This document shows positions 1 to 12,472 of a stretch of DNA of 64,000 nt, piece by piece. The position numbers and the translations under genes are program-made. The stretch's first letter is position 1. Every line of letters begins with the position of its first letter. The stretch spans positions 331,346,941-331,410,940 of the forward strand of contig CM023448.1 of NCBI GenBank assembly GCA_013339765.2, given 5' to 3'. This DNA is from Haemaphysalis longicornis (lineage: Eukaryota; Arthropoda; Arachnida; Ixodida; Ixodidae). The notes under the pieces are model-generated. The model did no database searches. It was not told the DNA's origin and saw only the letters and a list, made by a program, of their open reading frames with translations.

Positions 1-1366
1 AAAATGGCAACGAAAAGTTAAGCAAGAAACCTGATTAAAAAGTTTGAAGTTTTCAGCCTTGCTCTCATTTTAGGGAGATCCCCGGCGGGCTGTCTGCATT
101 CGCAAATATTTAACGAAGCAACACGGCCTTTTTCTGGCCCCGTGTAACTGGCGTGCCGCGACCCCGTCCCTGATGTGACTGCAACGAAACAATGTAGAGA
201 TACTTACTAACGAAACAGGCCACACTGCGTACGCACTTTATATAGCGATTCTCCCGAAAACAAACTTTTTGCGAACAAATGAAGTCGAAAAGCGCATATT
301 TTGCGAGACCTACAGTTTTGTAAAAACACAGTAAAGTTAACCATTCTCGTTGAAGGAACTCGTATCAATGCAGCGTTGCACAGAAGGGAACTGGAAGAAA
401 GATGAGGTTGTTATTAACGCGCAAAAGTTGCGAAAAAACCTGCACCTTATGATTCACCCATGTGGGCGAGCTTCGCTAAAGAACGTTCGAATGGACAGTC
501 ACTGCACATAAGAGGCAAAAGAGAGCATGCATCTCACTTCAAGCGACGAAATCATCTGCAAGGTGGCTGGCATACTGGCCGCCCTTTTCGTACTCTCAGC
601 TCCTGTGAAAAGCACTGTACCTGTACAGGCTGCAGATCCCTTATCCCTCGGGGCCAAATTTTAGAGCGCTTTTTACCTTACGCGGCTTCCCTTCTTCCTA
701 CGAGGAACCCTTCATGCTTCCTTGCCTCAAGGCAGCATTGTAGGGAGGCATCCTAAGTATAACAATAGTGAATAACGCTGAATGTGAATCTGATTCTAAT
801 TTTAAAATAATTCTTACCCCCTTCCTTCAGTAAAGAGGACCTCACAGCGACGAGGGGCCGCTGGTGAGCGCCTGGTGTCCAGAATATGTGCCTAATAATA
901 CGGTTATAAACACATTTGCCTAAAAAAGGCCAACAGATCACGAACTGCGTAGATACGTGTTTTTTTTAGGTACGAGTGTCTGTGTGCGCTCGATTTGCGT
1001 TTTACGCATGCTGTTTCAACGCTGTAGATGGCTCGACGTGAAAAAATAAGTTGATCTAGCAACATGCGATTGTTTACCCTGCAACGGCGGTGCAGCGGCA
1101 GCGAAAGTTTGTTCGGTTTTCGAGCTCTCCGTCACGCGTGTCTGCATTGCACCCGTACTGTCGAGCGGCAGCGCAGTGAGCATATTGAGCAACGGCGGGA
1201 GCGGCTGTCGTTGTTTGTCAGGGTTGTGGTCGAGCCAGCACCGACTTCGCAGTGAAAACTCTTGCTAGCTGTACTGTTCTATCGGGTTGCTTTGTGTCCT
1301 TCAGGCGAGTCACTGGCGGAAACGGGTGCACGCAAACGTCCCAGTACGCGAACTGAGCTGCGCGGA
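1..1366. other. Unassigned sequence, no gene recognised
   Basis: Mixed-composition DNA with only short ORFs (up to about 100 codons) that overlap on both strands and show no motif I know. No repeat boundary, RNA gene or promoter stands out. Confidence 0.6.
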
Positions 1367-1377
1367 TAGCAAATATG

Positions 1378-1625
1378 TACCAGCCGCGCTGGCTAAGCAG
1401 GCGCTGTGCAGCTGAGCCCAAGGGCGCGGGCTCGATCCCGACTGCGACGGCCGTTTCTGTGACGGAGGAGAAAAACGAAAACGGCCATGCGTCGAGATTT
1501 GGCGTATTAAGGTAAAGACGCACAGGTGGTCAAAATTATTCCGTAGCCATCCACTGCGGCGCACCTCACAACCCAGATGTAGCTTCTTCACGTAACCCCC
1601 ACCCCGAAAGAAAGAAACAAAAAGC
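1378..1625 (+). mobile_element. tRNA-derived SINE (tick Ruka-like), diverged copy
   Basis: The head is tRNA-like, with an A-box-like GGCTAAGCAGG and a B-box-like GGGCTCGATCC. The body holds the block CAGGTGGTCAAAATTATTCC, which is shared, with substitutions, with the SINE at 60829-61068. The copy ends in an A-rich (GAAA)-like tail. Near-identical 10-bp flanks AGCAAATATG (1368-1377) and AGCAAATACG (1626-1635) look like a target-site duplication. SINEs of this type are transcribed by RNA polymerase III from their internal promoter and encode no protein. This copy has many substitutions, so it is probably old and silent. Confidence 0.8.
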
Positions 1626-1635
1626 AGCAAATACG

Positions 1636-2354
1636 ATGAACCTTTCAAAGTTGCTGGTTGCGTATGCAATGCCTAGTATTCGTATGCGATGCCTAGACAG
1701 CGCAGAGTTGTGTTGCCGGCTGCGAGTAAAGCGGTGGCACCGAACGCGCCCGCGGTTCTTTCTGCACGCTGCACGCGCTCTACAGGCACAGCCCAGCTTC
1801 CGGTAGGCCATCTTGACTGGTACGAGATCGTCACTTGCAAGCGGAAATGATCAGGCCAGCGATTTCATCAGAGTTCGGCAGGAAGGCATGCACCGATACA
1901 TGCCTCTAAAAACATCTAAAACTTCGCAGTATTTATCTTGGTCCTTAGACGAACTCCGGTCGTCTCTGAAATGTTAAGAGACTGCCCACAGAAGGGCTGG
2001 AACTGCGGCCAGGTGAAATGGAAGTTAGAGCTTATCTAATACAGGGCCTGCAGTTAAGAACTTGATGGGGCTACGTAAATTTCATCAGAAGAAATGACCC
2101 TGAAGAGCTGCCCTTAATGTCTTTATAAATGTGTACGGTTATATGAACATAAAATAAAAGTAATCCCACTGGTCTTGACTCCGTGGGCGTAATCATTGAA
2201 GACGTCCATGTCGCGTTAGTTCAGCAGTTTGAGACGGCATATGCGAATACTTGTGACGCTTCATTTATCTCCCATCCTCGGAGTAACGCGCCGGCCACGA
2301 CATTTGTTAAGGAAGACGTGCGCAAAGCTACCGACTGCCTGTGGCCGTGCCGGC
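1636..2354. other. Unassigned sequence, no gene recognised
   Basis: No recognisable coding motif or repeat boundary. The short ORFs here have no features of real proteins. Confidence 0.5.
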
Positions 2355-2366
2355 ATTACCATGGCA

Positions 2367-2550
2367 ATACAAGAGAGTTTGTTGCTGGGCTAGTTGGTGC
2401 CTATTAAGTTTAAAGGAAACCAGCTGAACACTGAAAACAAAGGACTAAGTGTTAACAAAGAAGTGACAGGGACACTGCTGGTCCCTGTCACTTCTTTGTT
2501 AACACTTAGCCCTTTGTTGTCAATATTTCAGCTGGTTTCTTCTAAACTTA
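2367..2550. mobile_element. Hairpin insertion with 12-bp flanking repeats
   Basis: An inverted repeat fills 2405-2550, with arms of about 65-70 bp around a short spacer near 2474-2480 and a few mismatches. To its left lies the motif GGGCTAGTTGG (2388-2398). Its reverse complement, CCAACTAGCCC, resembles the end of the hairpin insertion near 60.7 kb. Identical 12-bp direct repeats ATTACCATGGCA at 2355-2366 and 2551-2562 look like a target-site duplication, so the unit appears to have arrived as a mobile element. There is no coding capacity. It may be a short foldback element or a retroelement copy with an inverted 5' part. I cannot assign a family. Confidence 0.6.
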
Positions 2551-2562
2551 ATTACCATGGCA

Positions 2563-3442
<880 letters not shown>

Positions 3443-4706
3443 ATTGTCCTTGGTGTTCGCAGCTAGCTTCTAAAACAACCCCGGGGCTTTGATTGCGCCC
3501 ATAACTTCAGTGCAACACTGATAGGCATTTCCGTTCGCTTTCCCCCTCCTCCTGAGCCCAATATTACCCGTGAAACCTTGAAAATAAATTGCTCTGCAGT
3601 ATTTACATAGCCGCGAAATTGGTCGTACTAAAGAAAGAGCAGGACAAAAAACTGCCAACGAGAACGCAACGGAGATAATATTCGCGGGGGTGTCATAGGC
3701 GCGAAGCGACACCCACCATATTTTCGATGTGGTCAAAAGGAATGTTCGCGCACGTATTTACCCAGTCCCTCGACGATCAATTTTCACACCACCGAGCGCT
3801 CCCCGCTCTCATGAAAAATTCACGACGTGCTTCCCTGCTACTGTCCGGGATGCCTCGTTGGAAACTCAGAATTTCTCACTTCGCGTCGTTCGACACGTCG
3901 AGAGTGAAGCACTTCCTTCACCGCCAGGTGTCTGCGTTAAACGAAGCGCGCGTTTCGTCGCATCGATCCTAATCGATAATAGCGGCACGACCACGTTAAA
4001 GCATCTCCCACGAGAGTTGAACCCTCTCTGAAATATACCGCCGAGGCTCGGCAGAAGTTGTCCAAGGGAACCCACTTTTTTTTAATCTGCCGCAACCATT
4101 TATTCCTCCTCCTGTGCCTTCAGCAACGAGCAACGCTGCTCGCTTGCTCTAAGTGGAAGCTGCGAAGGACCAGCTGCTGTCACTTTTGATAAACGATGTT
4201 CTCTTCTAACAGACAGCTAAAACGAACAACGGTTTAGAGAAAAACAAAAATTTAAAGCTGCTCAAATTGCGCGGGGTGCGTAACATGGGGCACCTTGGAC
4301 CATAAAGAGCACAGAAGTATTAGCGTTATTTCATCAAACCCGCATGACTATACAATATAAATAAGAAAACACGGAAGAAATGGGAAACATTCTTCGATGC
4401 TGCGCGCATCTACTAGTCGCAGACATTAGCCTTTTTTTTTTTTTTCGCCGTGAATGGCGCCACGCTTTTGCTTTTCCTTCCGTAGCTGGGGCTTGATGCC
4501 CGTTCCGTCATCGAGAAGTTATAAGAAGCGGCAAAATAAAAATAAGCATTACAAAGGAAGCAAAAAAAGAGCGAGCTGCTACACTGACAATTTTAAAGAA
4601 AGAGCTGCCCCAAAGAAAGGGGGAGGACTAACAAGCTGGACAGACGGAGGTACAGGACAATAATGGAGGGTTGGCAGTATAACTGGCACTCGCACGTAGC
4701 AATGCG
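3443..4706. other. Unassigned sequence, no gene recognised
   Basis: No motif, repeat boundary or convincing ORF is visible. The overlapping plus-strand ORFs near 3727-4031 are low-complexity shadows of one another. Confidence 0.5.
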
Positions 4707-4725
4707 CCCCCCCCCCCCCCCCCCC
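4707..4725 (+). repeat. Poly(C) run
   Basis: Nineteen consecutive C. Homopolymers of this length are error-prone in sequencing, so the length is uncertain. Confidence 0.9.
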
Positions 4726-6239
4726 ATCTTTTTCCCCATAAACTTTTAAATGGGAAGAGACCCATATAAAGGTTGGTGCGAGAAACGAATATGCCTGTGT
4801 TGAGCCGTTAACCACCAAAGATAACGTGTCCGCTTCGCGAACAGTGGGATCCGACAATGCATCGTGCTCGTTTGACGCCTTCTGCCAGGAGAATAAAAAA
4901 AGAGAGGGTAAGAGATAAATAGCTATAGGAGTTCCGGATGAAAATGTTGTTGCGTTCGGGTGCCAGGCCGGGCTACTGTAGACAAATAAAATAGGGTACA
5001 ATTTTAAAATTCCCATTCGAAAATTTTTTGTAATTATAAAAGAACAAAGCTATCCACACGGTCACTACATTGCTTTGCGTGATGCAAGTAAATATAGTGA
5101 AATTCCAAAATAAAAATAAAATCGCGTTAGTATTAGTACTTCAGGGATGCAAGAGAGTACAGTAAATTTTTTCTTCGGGAATTTATCTATGCCAGTCGTC
5201 AAAGGCTGTGAAGCGTTCCGTCGCGAGACGAACATTTGTGCATTGATCAGCGGAAGCGAGACCGTAGGGGGGAAAACGTAGTAGACGCCACTGAGTGTTC
5301 CGCTTCCGTTATAAGGACGTGGCAATTCTCAATTTATCGAACGCCGTTAGTCGACTACGTACGCACTACACATACCAAAGTACCTTTTGACGACTTGTTG
5401 GCAGGCAGAAATAATTGGATACGTGTTCAGACAAATGTGTATTTCTACTAATACGAGAGTGAGTCAAAATATGTCCAACTTGTGTTTCTATAATTGACTG
5501 CAATAGTAAAGAATGAACATTTTTCAATACAGCCGCCTTGCTTATCAATGTACGCTGCGTACTGGAGTATTTATTTATAACTGAAAAATATATTTTTTTA
5601 TATTTTGTCCGGCGACGAGCTCAGGATGAAACGTTTCGTGGGCATGATCGTCTGCACCAAATCGATGACCCCTTAAGGCCACGGCATCTTACTCGAACAT
5701 ACCCTGCTGACTGTTGACCACAATTCTCTACATATTGGTCCAGTATATGCACGCGAACAACACTGGAAAGTTTGCAAGGGAAAGGAAGATGGCTATACTA
5801 GAAAATTTATGAACTTGTATATTCACCACTCTTGCTGGGCTGTTTGGCAGAGCGTGTCGAAGTATGTAAACGGAGGGATAAATATTCCCGTATCTTGTGT
5901 TTGTGCGTGCTGTTACTTGCTTCCTGATATACTGGCGCGATGAGATAGGTCTAAACAAGGGCGTAGAATTCGAGTAAAATTATCTCGGAAAATCGGTAAG
6001 GGGGTTTCAGTTCCTAAACTTGCCCTCTCACTGCGAGAGACTCAAGCGTGGACTACTTTCCTGCTACGAAGACGAATGGCGCTTGCAAATGGTCCTTCAG
6101 CGACAAGAGACTTGAACCACCTAGTCACGAGCTGTCACGAACAGAAGAGAGAGACATAAAAAAAAAGCTACATCATTAAAAAAACGCCTAAACGCGAAGA
6201 AAGGTTGCGTAATCTGTTCTTGAAGAAATATGAGAAAAC
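4726..6239. other. Unassigned AT-rich sequence
   Basis: No gene, RNA or repeat structure recognised. Scattered ORFs are short and AT-rich, with no domain signature. Confidence 0.5.
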
Positions 6240-6740
6240 TTGTCCACTACACTCAAGTACCTGACTAAAGAAGTACATCTGAGGGAGGCAAGTACCCTGG
6301 CAGCGAAGACAGCTGGCGTTCGGGTTTCCGTATCAGCTAGCACCTATCGCGGCGGCAGTGGAGAAATATGGTGCGCAGAGCTTGAACGCGCTAGCGGCAT
6401 ATTTTCAGGGAGACGAGAGCGCCCGCATAGCCCGCCTTCAACTGCAGCGCGGCGCCAGCGAACGCATCGAGGACAGCGTTGGCAGCAAGATGGATTGCAT
6501 ACAACCAGCAGTTCGGAAAGGGATTCCCCGACTGAGTCTATCCTCCACAGGGCGCTCGCAACAGTTAGCGCCTCTGACGCTCGAAGATCCCGCGCACCGC
6601 TGGGGAATACTTCCCTGCACCGCAGTGAAAGCAGCCTGCCGTCTTCGCGCAAAAATACGCGCGCTCCAGCATTCCCTGACGAGGCGAGGCTACGGGCGCG
6701 ATCAGGTTAAGCAACTGGAGGAGAGGGCCCGGTGACAGGA
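6240..6740. other. CpG-rich patch with overlapping ORFs, function unknown
   Basis: GC content and CpG density rise sharply against the flanks. Two plus-strand ORFs overlap here in different frames (6240-6710, 156 codons; 6358-6735, 125 codons) and minus-strand ORFs run antiparallel. GC-rich DNA has few stop codons, so this pattern is expected by chance. I see no domain. It could be an unmethylated CpG island near a promoter or an exon, but neither is shown. Confidence 0.3.
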
Positions 6741-9185
6741 GCCGACAGCTCAGCTGATAAAGAACGCGGCGCGACGTGATACATTAACAGGTTGGCCACA
6801 CGCTTCGCTTCTCATCGGTAGGCACTCCCTCCCTTGCATCGCTATTAGCTCGGCTGCCCAACACCGTAACCATTTGAGCGGATGATCGCTACCAAGCCGA
6901 AGCTTAGTGAGTTTTGTGAATACGTGTCACAGGATCCGTATTTTTAACCTTGTGGAAGTGCGTCTAGGATAATCCGCACCGGCGTCGGTGATCGATGAAG
7001 AGCCTAAATGGTGGACTAAATAATGCTTTTAACGCAGAACTAGCCCCATTCGCGAGATCGGGACAGGAAACAAGGACGTTAGGTAGATCGTGCCAGACAC
7101 ACAAAATACTATCCAGACTATGCCTACTAATCAACAAACTGATATACGGCCCCGTTTTCATACCCCCAACCGCTCGGCTACGATATTTGGGGCTCCTTTA
7201 TTAATGCATTTTTATTAGTAGCAACTAGGCTGTGTTGGCTCGACAATAAGCTTAGCCGAATGAAGCCCGGTCGAAAGGGCGAGAAGCCTGACCCACGGGA
7301 AACTACGCTCGGGCTGTAGCGCGCATGGCATTTCAGGCTATCGGCTATGCTGCGGGGAAATTTGCGGGGGCTGCGTATACGCCCAACGGGGAACGGGAAG
7401 GATCGAGAGAGCGCGTGTTTGGGAAACCGCGAGTCAACAAATGCCCTCCTCCTCTTGCAGATGGTGCAGCGAACGATTTGCGCAATCAGTCCTGTTTCTG
7501 GCCGAGGCTGCGTCCGAAGGGTTAAGATGGATGAACGGAGGGCTCACGAAGCGTTCACTAACTACTTTTACGGGCCATGCGCATTCAACCGGCGCGAGGG
7601 CGGGATAGAAATGTGCCGATAATGTGTTTAACCCAGCGTATTTGAAAAATAAGTTATTTTAGAATGGAGCAATTCCTCCCCAAATCTCGCTCCGTTTATT
7701 TCTTCTCCTATTCTTCGTCTTCGTATTCTTTGTTGTTTCTTTTTCGCGAGGGTTGTCAGTAATGAATTGAGTGCTAGTGAGGATTCAGCGATACATAGTT
7801 TTGCAAAAATATTCGAGTGGATATGTTGCACTTCTACGGATAGGAGTCATAAAACTCGCAGTGATGAAGCAAACCATGGCATAACAAAACAAGGACTTCT
7901 TATTCCAAATTCGCTTATTAGTTGGTTAGTAGTTCCTTATGCTTAACACGAATAGAAAGCAGGTGTTTTACAATTGAACACATACTCAGCTCGACCAAGC
8001 CGTCTCTGGAATGGCATTACTTATAGCCTTTTAAGTGAAAAAGTTTAAAGACGCTTCAAATTTTCAGAGAATGAGTTTTCTGTTCGCAAGGTTACGCAGA
8101 AGCTGTGGCGCCTACAAAGGTGTATAAAATAGTGTATAAAATAGTGTACCGGAGGAAAGCGAAAGTGCGCTTTTATCCCCTTGTGTGTGCAACAGGCAGG
8201 CCAAGATCACCTGGATTCTTGCGCTAAGGCCAAACGATGATAAGCCCGGTCGGCCACAAAAAGGCGGCGCGTTTCCCGAGGGTACGATTGGATCCACCCT
8301 AGGAGCGAGCCGAGGGAGGGTTACAGCCCGGTCAGGCGGGGGCAGCGCTGCCTGATAGCCCAAGGCTTGGGCGAACCCGGTGCGAACTGTGGGCGTCGAG
8401 AACGCCGCTGTAAAAGATGCCCGCCAGGTCGTAAACCCGGCAGGTCCGAGCTCCTCTTACGAGCACCGACGCTGCACGTGCCTCCGAAAGCGCTCGTCTG
8501 CACAGGTGACGCTGCATACGGGCGGCTGAAGTCGGTCCGATCACGGGATCTCAGCCACTCACGCAGTTGTAGTGGCAAGTGGTTCTGCTTCACAGCCATT
8601 GGCGGAACATCACTACGGCGATTACAAGACGACTAAAAGAGTCAGTAAATGCAAACATTCCCGCAAACGTTGCTGACAGTGTGGCGCTTTCTTAGGCTGG
8701 GTTCGCACTGATCACAACACGCTTTAACCACGCAAACTTAAAAGCACCGGGGGTCAGCCCCCTACCCCGTCCTGTCTAACGCGCCATTGCAGTCATTGTA
8801 CGCCAACGCGCTAAGCAGGCCAATTAATGACGAGACCAGGAGGTGTACACGTACGATTTGACTGGAAAAATGGGTACAGCGCTGCGACATTACGCAATTG
8901 GGCATGGTGCTGTCATGTCACAGCTAAGGCCAAATTTGTGAGTCAAATCGTGTATCGGGCCTCGCCGTTCGTCAAATTTGTCTCTTCTATACGCGGAGAT
9001 TCGGCACTCGGGTGGATTAAGGTGAGGCACGCCGGGAACGCTCTATGCAGTATTAAATGCGGAGCATTTCTTAGGCTCGCCTTGTCCTGCGTCGTTGATG
9101 GCGGCGCCGTGCACACGCTCACTGCGCATGCGCAACTCTCCTCCTTACACCCACAGCTCCACGATACTACACTATAAAAAAAAAG
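6741..9185. other. Unassigned sequence, no gene recognised
   Basis: Mixed composition with a modestly GC-rich part around 8270-8560. All ORFs are under about 95 codons and overlap on opposite strands. No known motif is visible. Confidence 0.5.
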
Positions 9186-9285
9186 AAATAGTTAGCGGCG
9201 CCCGGTTTCGATCCCACGACTCTCTGGCCGCAACGGGAGGTACGCAGTGCTCTTCCCACTACGCTACAAATCCGGGACAGGAGCA
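9186..9285 (-). repeat. tRNA-like sequence, probably a SINE head
   Basis: Read on the minus strand, there is an A-box-like TAGCGTAGTGGG followed by a B-box-like GGGATCGAAACC about 50 bases later. The arms do not form a proper tRNA acceptor stem and no terminator is placed as in a tRNA gene. A tRNA-derived repeat is therefore more likely than a functional tRNA. Confidence 0.35.
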
Positions 9286-9572
9286 AGTGCTACGAACATG
9301 CCTTATGTCCTTGACTCATTCAAACTACGTCAAGAAGCTACTGATACAACGAAGGCACGCGAAGCTGAACGTCACCGGAAACGACGAACTGAAAACTTTA
9401 AAGGGGGATGCTGAATTTCCCGTGGGAAAGCTGTGGCGGGAAGCGCCACGCGCCTTGCAGCTCAACCAGCCCCGTCCGCAGCGCCTCTGATGCTGATTGT
9501 GGCAGGATGCCCCTAGGGATTGGCCAACCAAAGAATCCACCACGAGATAGGTTCGCGTTCAACCACCATCGT

Positions 9573-9953
9573 CATCTTCCCGTAGGGGAACCGCCGAAGA
9601 AGAAGAAGAACGAGAAGACAAAGCTGCGAAGAGGAGGGCGTGTACATTGCTCTCAGCCGGTGCACCAATGTCAACAACCTTTACCTCACCAAAGCTGACG
9701 GAGACTACCGATTCTACCACAGAGACAACATCGACAAGAACATGATGGACGAGTTTCGGCGCCTCGAGAACCACCGCCTACTCACCGTAACACAACAGCA
9801 CTTGCGTGCCTTTGCCACCGGTGTGGACCCGGACGCGGAATTCCCTCTGGCGCTAGTAAAAACCAGATCACTCAACATAACGGCAACACAATGGAACCAC
9901 ACGGAACCGCCACGATGCTTCGCATCCTCATCAGGGTTCCCCACGGGAAGATG
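9573..9953. repeat. Cassette bounded by about 20-bp inverted repeats
   Basis: The left end CATCTTCCCGTAGGGGAACC (9573-9592) is the reverse complement of 9935-9953 except for one missing base. Between them lies the PIF1 helicase remnant. The termini could be part of a DNA transposon or a foldback of a larger mobile element. No clear target duplication was seen outside them. Confidence 0.55.
9628..9810 (+). pseudogene. PIF1-family helicase C-terminal fragment
   Basis: The translation carries GVYIALSRCTNVNNLYL, the C-terminal SF1B helicase motif VI region of PIF1-like enzymes, with the hallmark ALSR arginine. It is followed by a charged stretch (RFYHRDNIDKN, then EFRRLENHRL) of the kind seen in arthropod PIF1-like helicases carried by mobile elements. 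PIF1 helicases unwind DNA using ATP. Motifs I to V are all missing here: only about 60 of the usual several hundred residues remain, with no ATG upstream. The open frame runs on to about 10095, but I see no family resemblance beyond the first part. It is most likely a captured or truncated fragment of a Helitron-type or other helicase-bearing element, without function. Confidence 0.7.
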
Positions 9954-11324
9954 GTGTAATTTTTTCTCTGTAGCAGGATTTTCGCGTGCTTTTTATACGG
10001 CCACCAAAGTTTTTGGCGTAGAGGTGAGGGAGAAACGCAGTTGGTATATTATCTTGAAAAAGGAGACGGAGTTTGGCGGAAAGGTGAGGCTGTGATTACC
10101 GCTCTGCAGATTACTTGTGCTCTAACCAAGGTGAAAAAATAAACAACTATTTAACGGTATTCGCTCTAACAGGATGCCGCCGCATTAAAGGTTAAAGGCG
10201 CGCACATGGCGATGCAAATTTCTCTGCGGGATAATTGCGGGGACGTAGCGAGGAAGCGAAAACGTGCGCTCACGTTCCGACGCGGGTATGTGTGCGAGTT
10301 GCTCTAATAAAAGATAGAAGAGAGAAAATACCGCGCCGATAACTGCCTCTCGACGTTGAGGGCACCTCAATCCGATGACGCTGTACCCCGTGCGCCTCAT
10401 TACGGCCGCCGGTGAGTACAGTGCGAGGATGCCAGAGCGAACTAATGATGCACGCTGCTTTCAGTTACAGGTATGCGTATGTGGCACTAAGGCGTAGCGC
10501 AGGGTGAGGAGAAAAGAGCACGCACGCGCGTCACAGAAGAAGAAAAAAAGCGCTGTTTGAGATTAGCGCGAGAATGGGGTGCTGCCCCGTGGCTTTTCTT
10601 GGTTTAGCGAGGTCGTAGTTATACGCATTAGCAAAGCCATCCACATGGCGCAATTTTTTTTCCAGGTTAAGTTATACAGCCTTAAATTGAGTTTGAGATA
10701 TCCAGCAGCGAGAAGAGACAGCGCAAGGCCAGGAGTGTTTCTGCCAGCAAGAAAGACGCGCCCTCTGCTTTCTTGCGGGCTCTGTGTTGTTTCGCTCGTC
10801 AGCGAGTGAGCCGCTCTGCGCATGCTTAGGCGCTGCATAGCAACGGATACAGGCGCTCCTCTTTCTTACTGTCTCAGCATTCTTTCGCTAAGGAGGTTTC
10901 ACGGACTAGACGAGCTTAAAGAAAGATCTTTTGATTCTGCATGCCGAGACCATCGCACAACACCTCAGCCGGGGATGAGCGCCGACGGCAGGTCGTCCAA
11001 ATCGAGGAAATACGCAGTTTCAGTGCAAGGGTCGCGGCGGCCAAATGCGCTTCACCCGGTGACGGCCGACGCGGGAGCTCTCCGGTCTTGCGCTCGCTTA
11101 CATACACTGGGTTTGGCGAGTAACACAGCCCCAGAAAACTGCACTTGCATTTTCTGGGACCCTATGAGGGACTTTCGACGTCCGCGAAAGGGCGCCGAAG
11201 GGACAGACGCCCTGCTACAAAACTCTGCGCTTCACGCGATGATATGTACATACGGGGAAGAATGTACAACCATGTGCCTTACTTGCCAGCGCCGCGACGA
11301 CGTGGAAGATGCGTCCGCTGTATC
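9954..11324. other. Unassigned sequence, no gene recognised
   Basis: No domain, RNA or repeat recognised. A plus-strand ORF (10822-11460, 212 codons) is the longest, but it runs through a TA microsatellite and into a palindrome, so it is not taken as a gene. Confidence 0.45.
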
Positions 11325-11354
11325 ATATATATATATATATATATATAAATATAT
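11325..11354. repeat. (AT)n tract left of palindrome
   Basis: Short, slightly interrupted AT dinucleotide run directly abutting the left arm of the palindrome at 11355-11505. Confidence 0.85.
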
Positions 11355-11505
11355 ACAAGAGAAGAAAAACTTCGAACAAGGTAAAAGCACGATTGTGGCC
11401 TACGTTTCAGCAAAGAGCACTTGCTTTCCCGGGAAAGCAGTTCTCTTTGCTGAAACGTAGGCCACAATCGTGCTTTTACCTTGTTCGAAGTTTTTCTTCT
11501 CTTGT
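11355..11505. repeat. Near-perfect 151-bp palindrome
   Basis: Arms of 76 and 75 bases meet with no spacer at TTTCCCGGGAAA (centre 11430/11431). The only visible mismatches are one indel and one substitution close to the centre. AT arrays lie at or near both sides. There is no coding capacity. It belongs to a set of long hairpins in this window (near 2.4, 17.1, 25.2, 27.9 and 60.6 kb). It may be a foldback element or a retroelement copy with an inverted duplicate part, or a long-read assembly artefact. Confidence 0.85.
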
Positions 11506-11535
11506 GTTCTCTACCATCTTCAAAGTTCTACTACT

Positions 11536-11538
<3 letters not shown>

Positions 11539-11616
<78 letters not shown>
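11539..11616. repeat. (TA)n array, left part of the LTR element target
   Basis: TA/AT array with two small interruptions. It stops exactly where the LTR element begins and resumes at 15459-15486 after the element, so the element was inserted into a pre-existing microsatellite. Confidence 0.9.
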
Positions 11617-12464
11617 TGTAACGTAGTATTTTGGTTCATACTGCCGCTACTGTAGCATGAAGATCGGAAGGAAGAAGTCGAGACGTCAAAGAAGTTTTAA
11701 GGTTAACTGGTTTAGTTTACTTGTAACATTGATGCAATTAGCACATACAAACGTGAAACAATTACACTTATTAATCGATGAAAAGGACAGTCAAAGATTC
11801 AGAGTACTTAGCGGGACATAGTGGCTGGGCGAATGGCTCCGGCGGGAGGGCACGACGACGAGCGGCAGAGAGTGCGGCTCTCCTGGTGTTGCTCGCCCTC
11901 AATAGCCGGGGGCGCCGCGTTATATTTGCTTTGGGGGGACGCATTGGGGAAAAAAGCGCATCCTAGCGTGTGCGGACGATAGGGAACAAGGCTAAGGCAC
12001 ACCCGCAGCCAATCAGGAAGACGCTTCTAAGCTCCAATCAGACATGTCCCCGCCAAAGTGAAAAGGACCAAAAACACAGACACAAGGTTTCGACTCGAAA
12101 ACGCGCGCTTGGAGAATTACGGGCGTAGAGCAAGTAGTTAGACAAAACGCACTAAAGTAAACAGGGGAAAAGGGAAGGTCGTCGGAAGTACACAGCGGCC
12201 CGCGTAGGCGCGCAACGGGGGTCGGAGACGCCAGTGCGCGCGGTAATACAAGACGAGGCGAGGGCCCGCTTCCCCCAACAGCCGTCGTCTCCCGGTCGGC
12301 CGACGGGCAGACACACGCGCCGGAGCCGATTCTCAGAAATAAGGGCGCCAGGGCCCAGCCGCGTCCGAAGCGCTTTCACACTAACACTTGGGAGGAAGAG
12401 CCCCGGCAGCCGCACAGAACTAAAAAACAACCAGAAAACATCAAGGGATCTCCTCTTCGCGACA
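11617..12464 (-). repeat. 3' LTR of the LARD-like element
   Basis: 848-bp LTR. On the minus strand it starts TGTCGCG and ends CGTTACA, giving the canonical TG...CA ends. Compared with the other LTR it differs mainly by one- or two-base insertions and deletions (at least a dozen by eye), concentrated in 11690-12240. Confidence 0.9.
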
Positions 12465-12472
12465 CCTTCCCC
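12465..12472 (-). other. Polypurine tract of the LARD-like element
   Basis: GGGGAAGG on the minus strand lies immediately upstream of the 3' LTR, the position where plus-strand DNA synthesis is primed in LTR retroelements. Confidence 0.7.

Noticed and set aside
6240..6710. 156-codon plus-strand ORF as a gene
   Set aside because: Serine/arginine-rich translation with another ORF of similar length in a second frame. No domain was seen.
10822..11460. 212-codon plus-strand ORF
   Set aside because: It runs through a TA microsatellite and half of a palindrome. Its right part encodes IYIYIYIYK and it has no domain.
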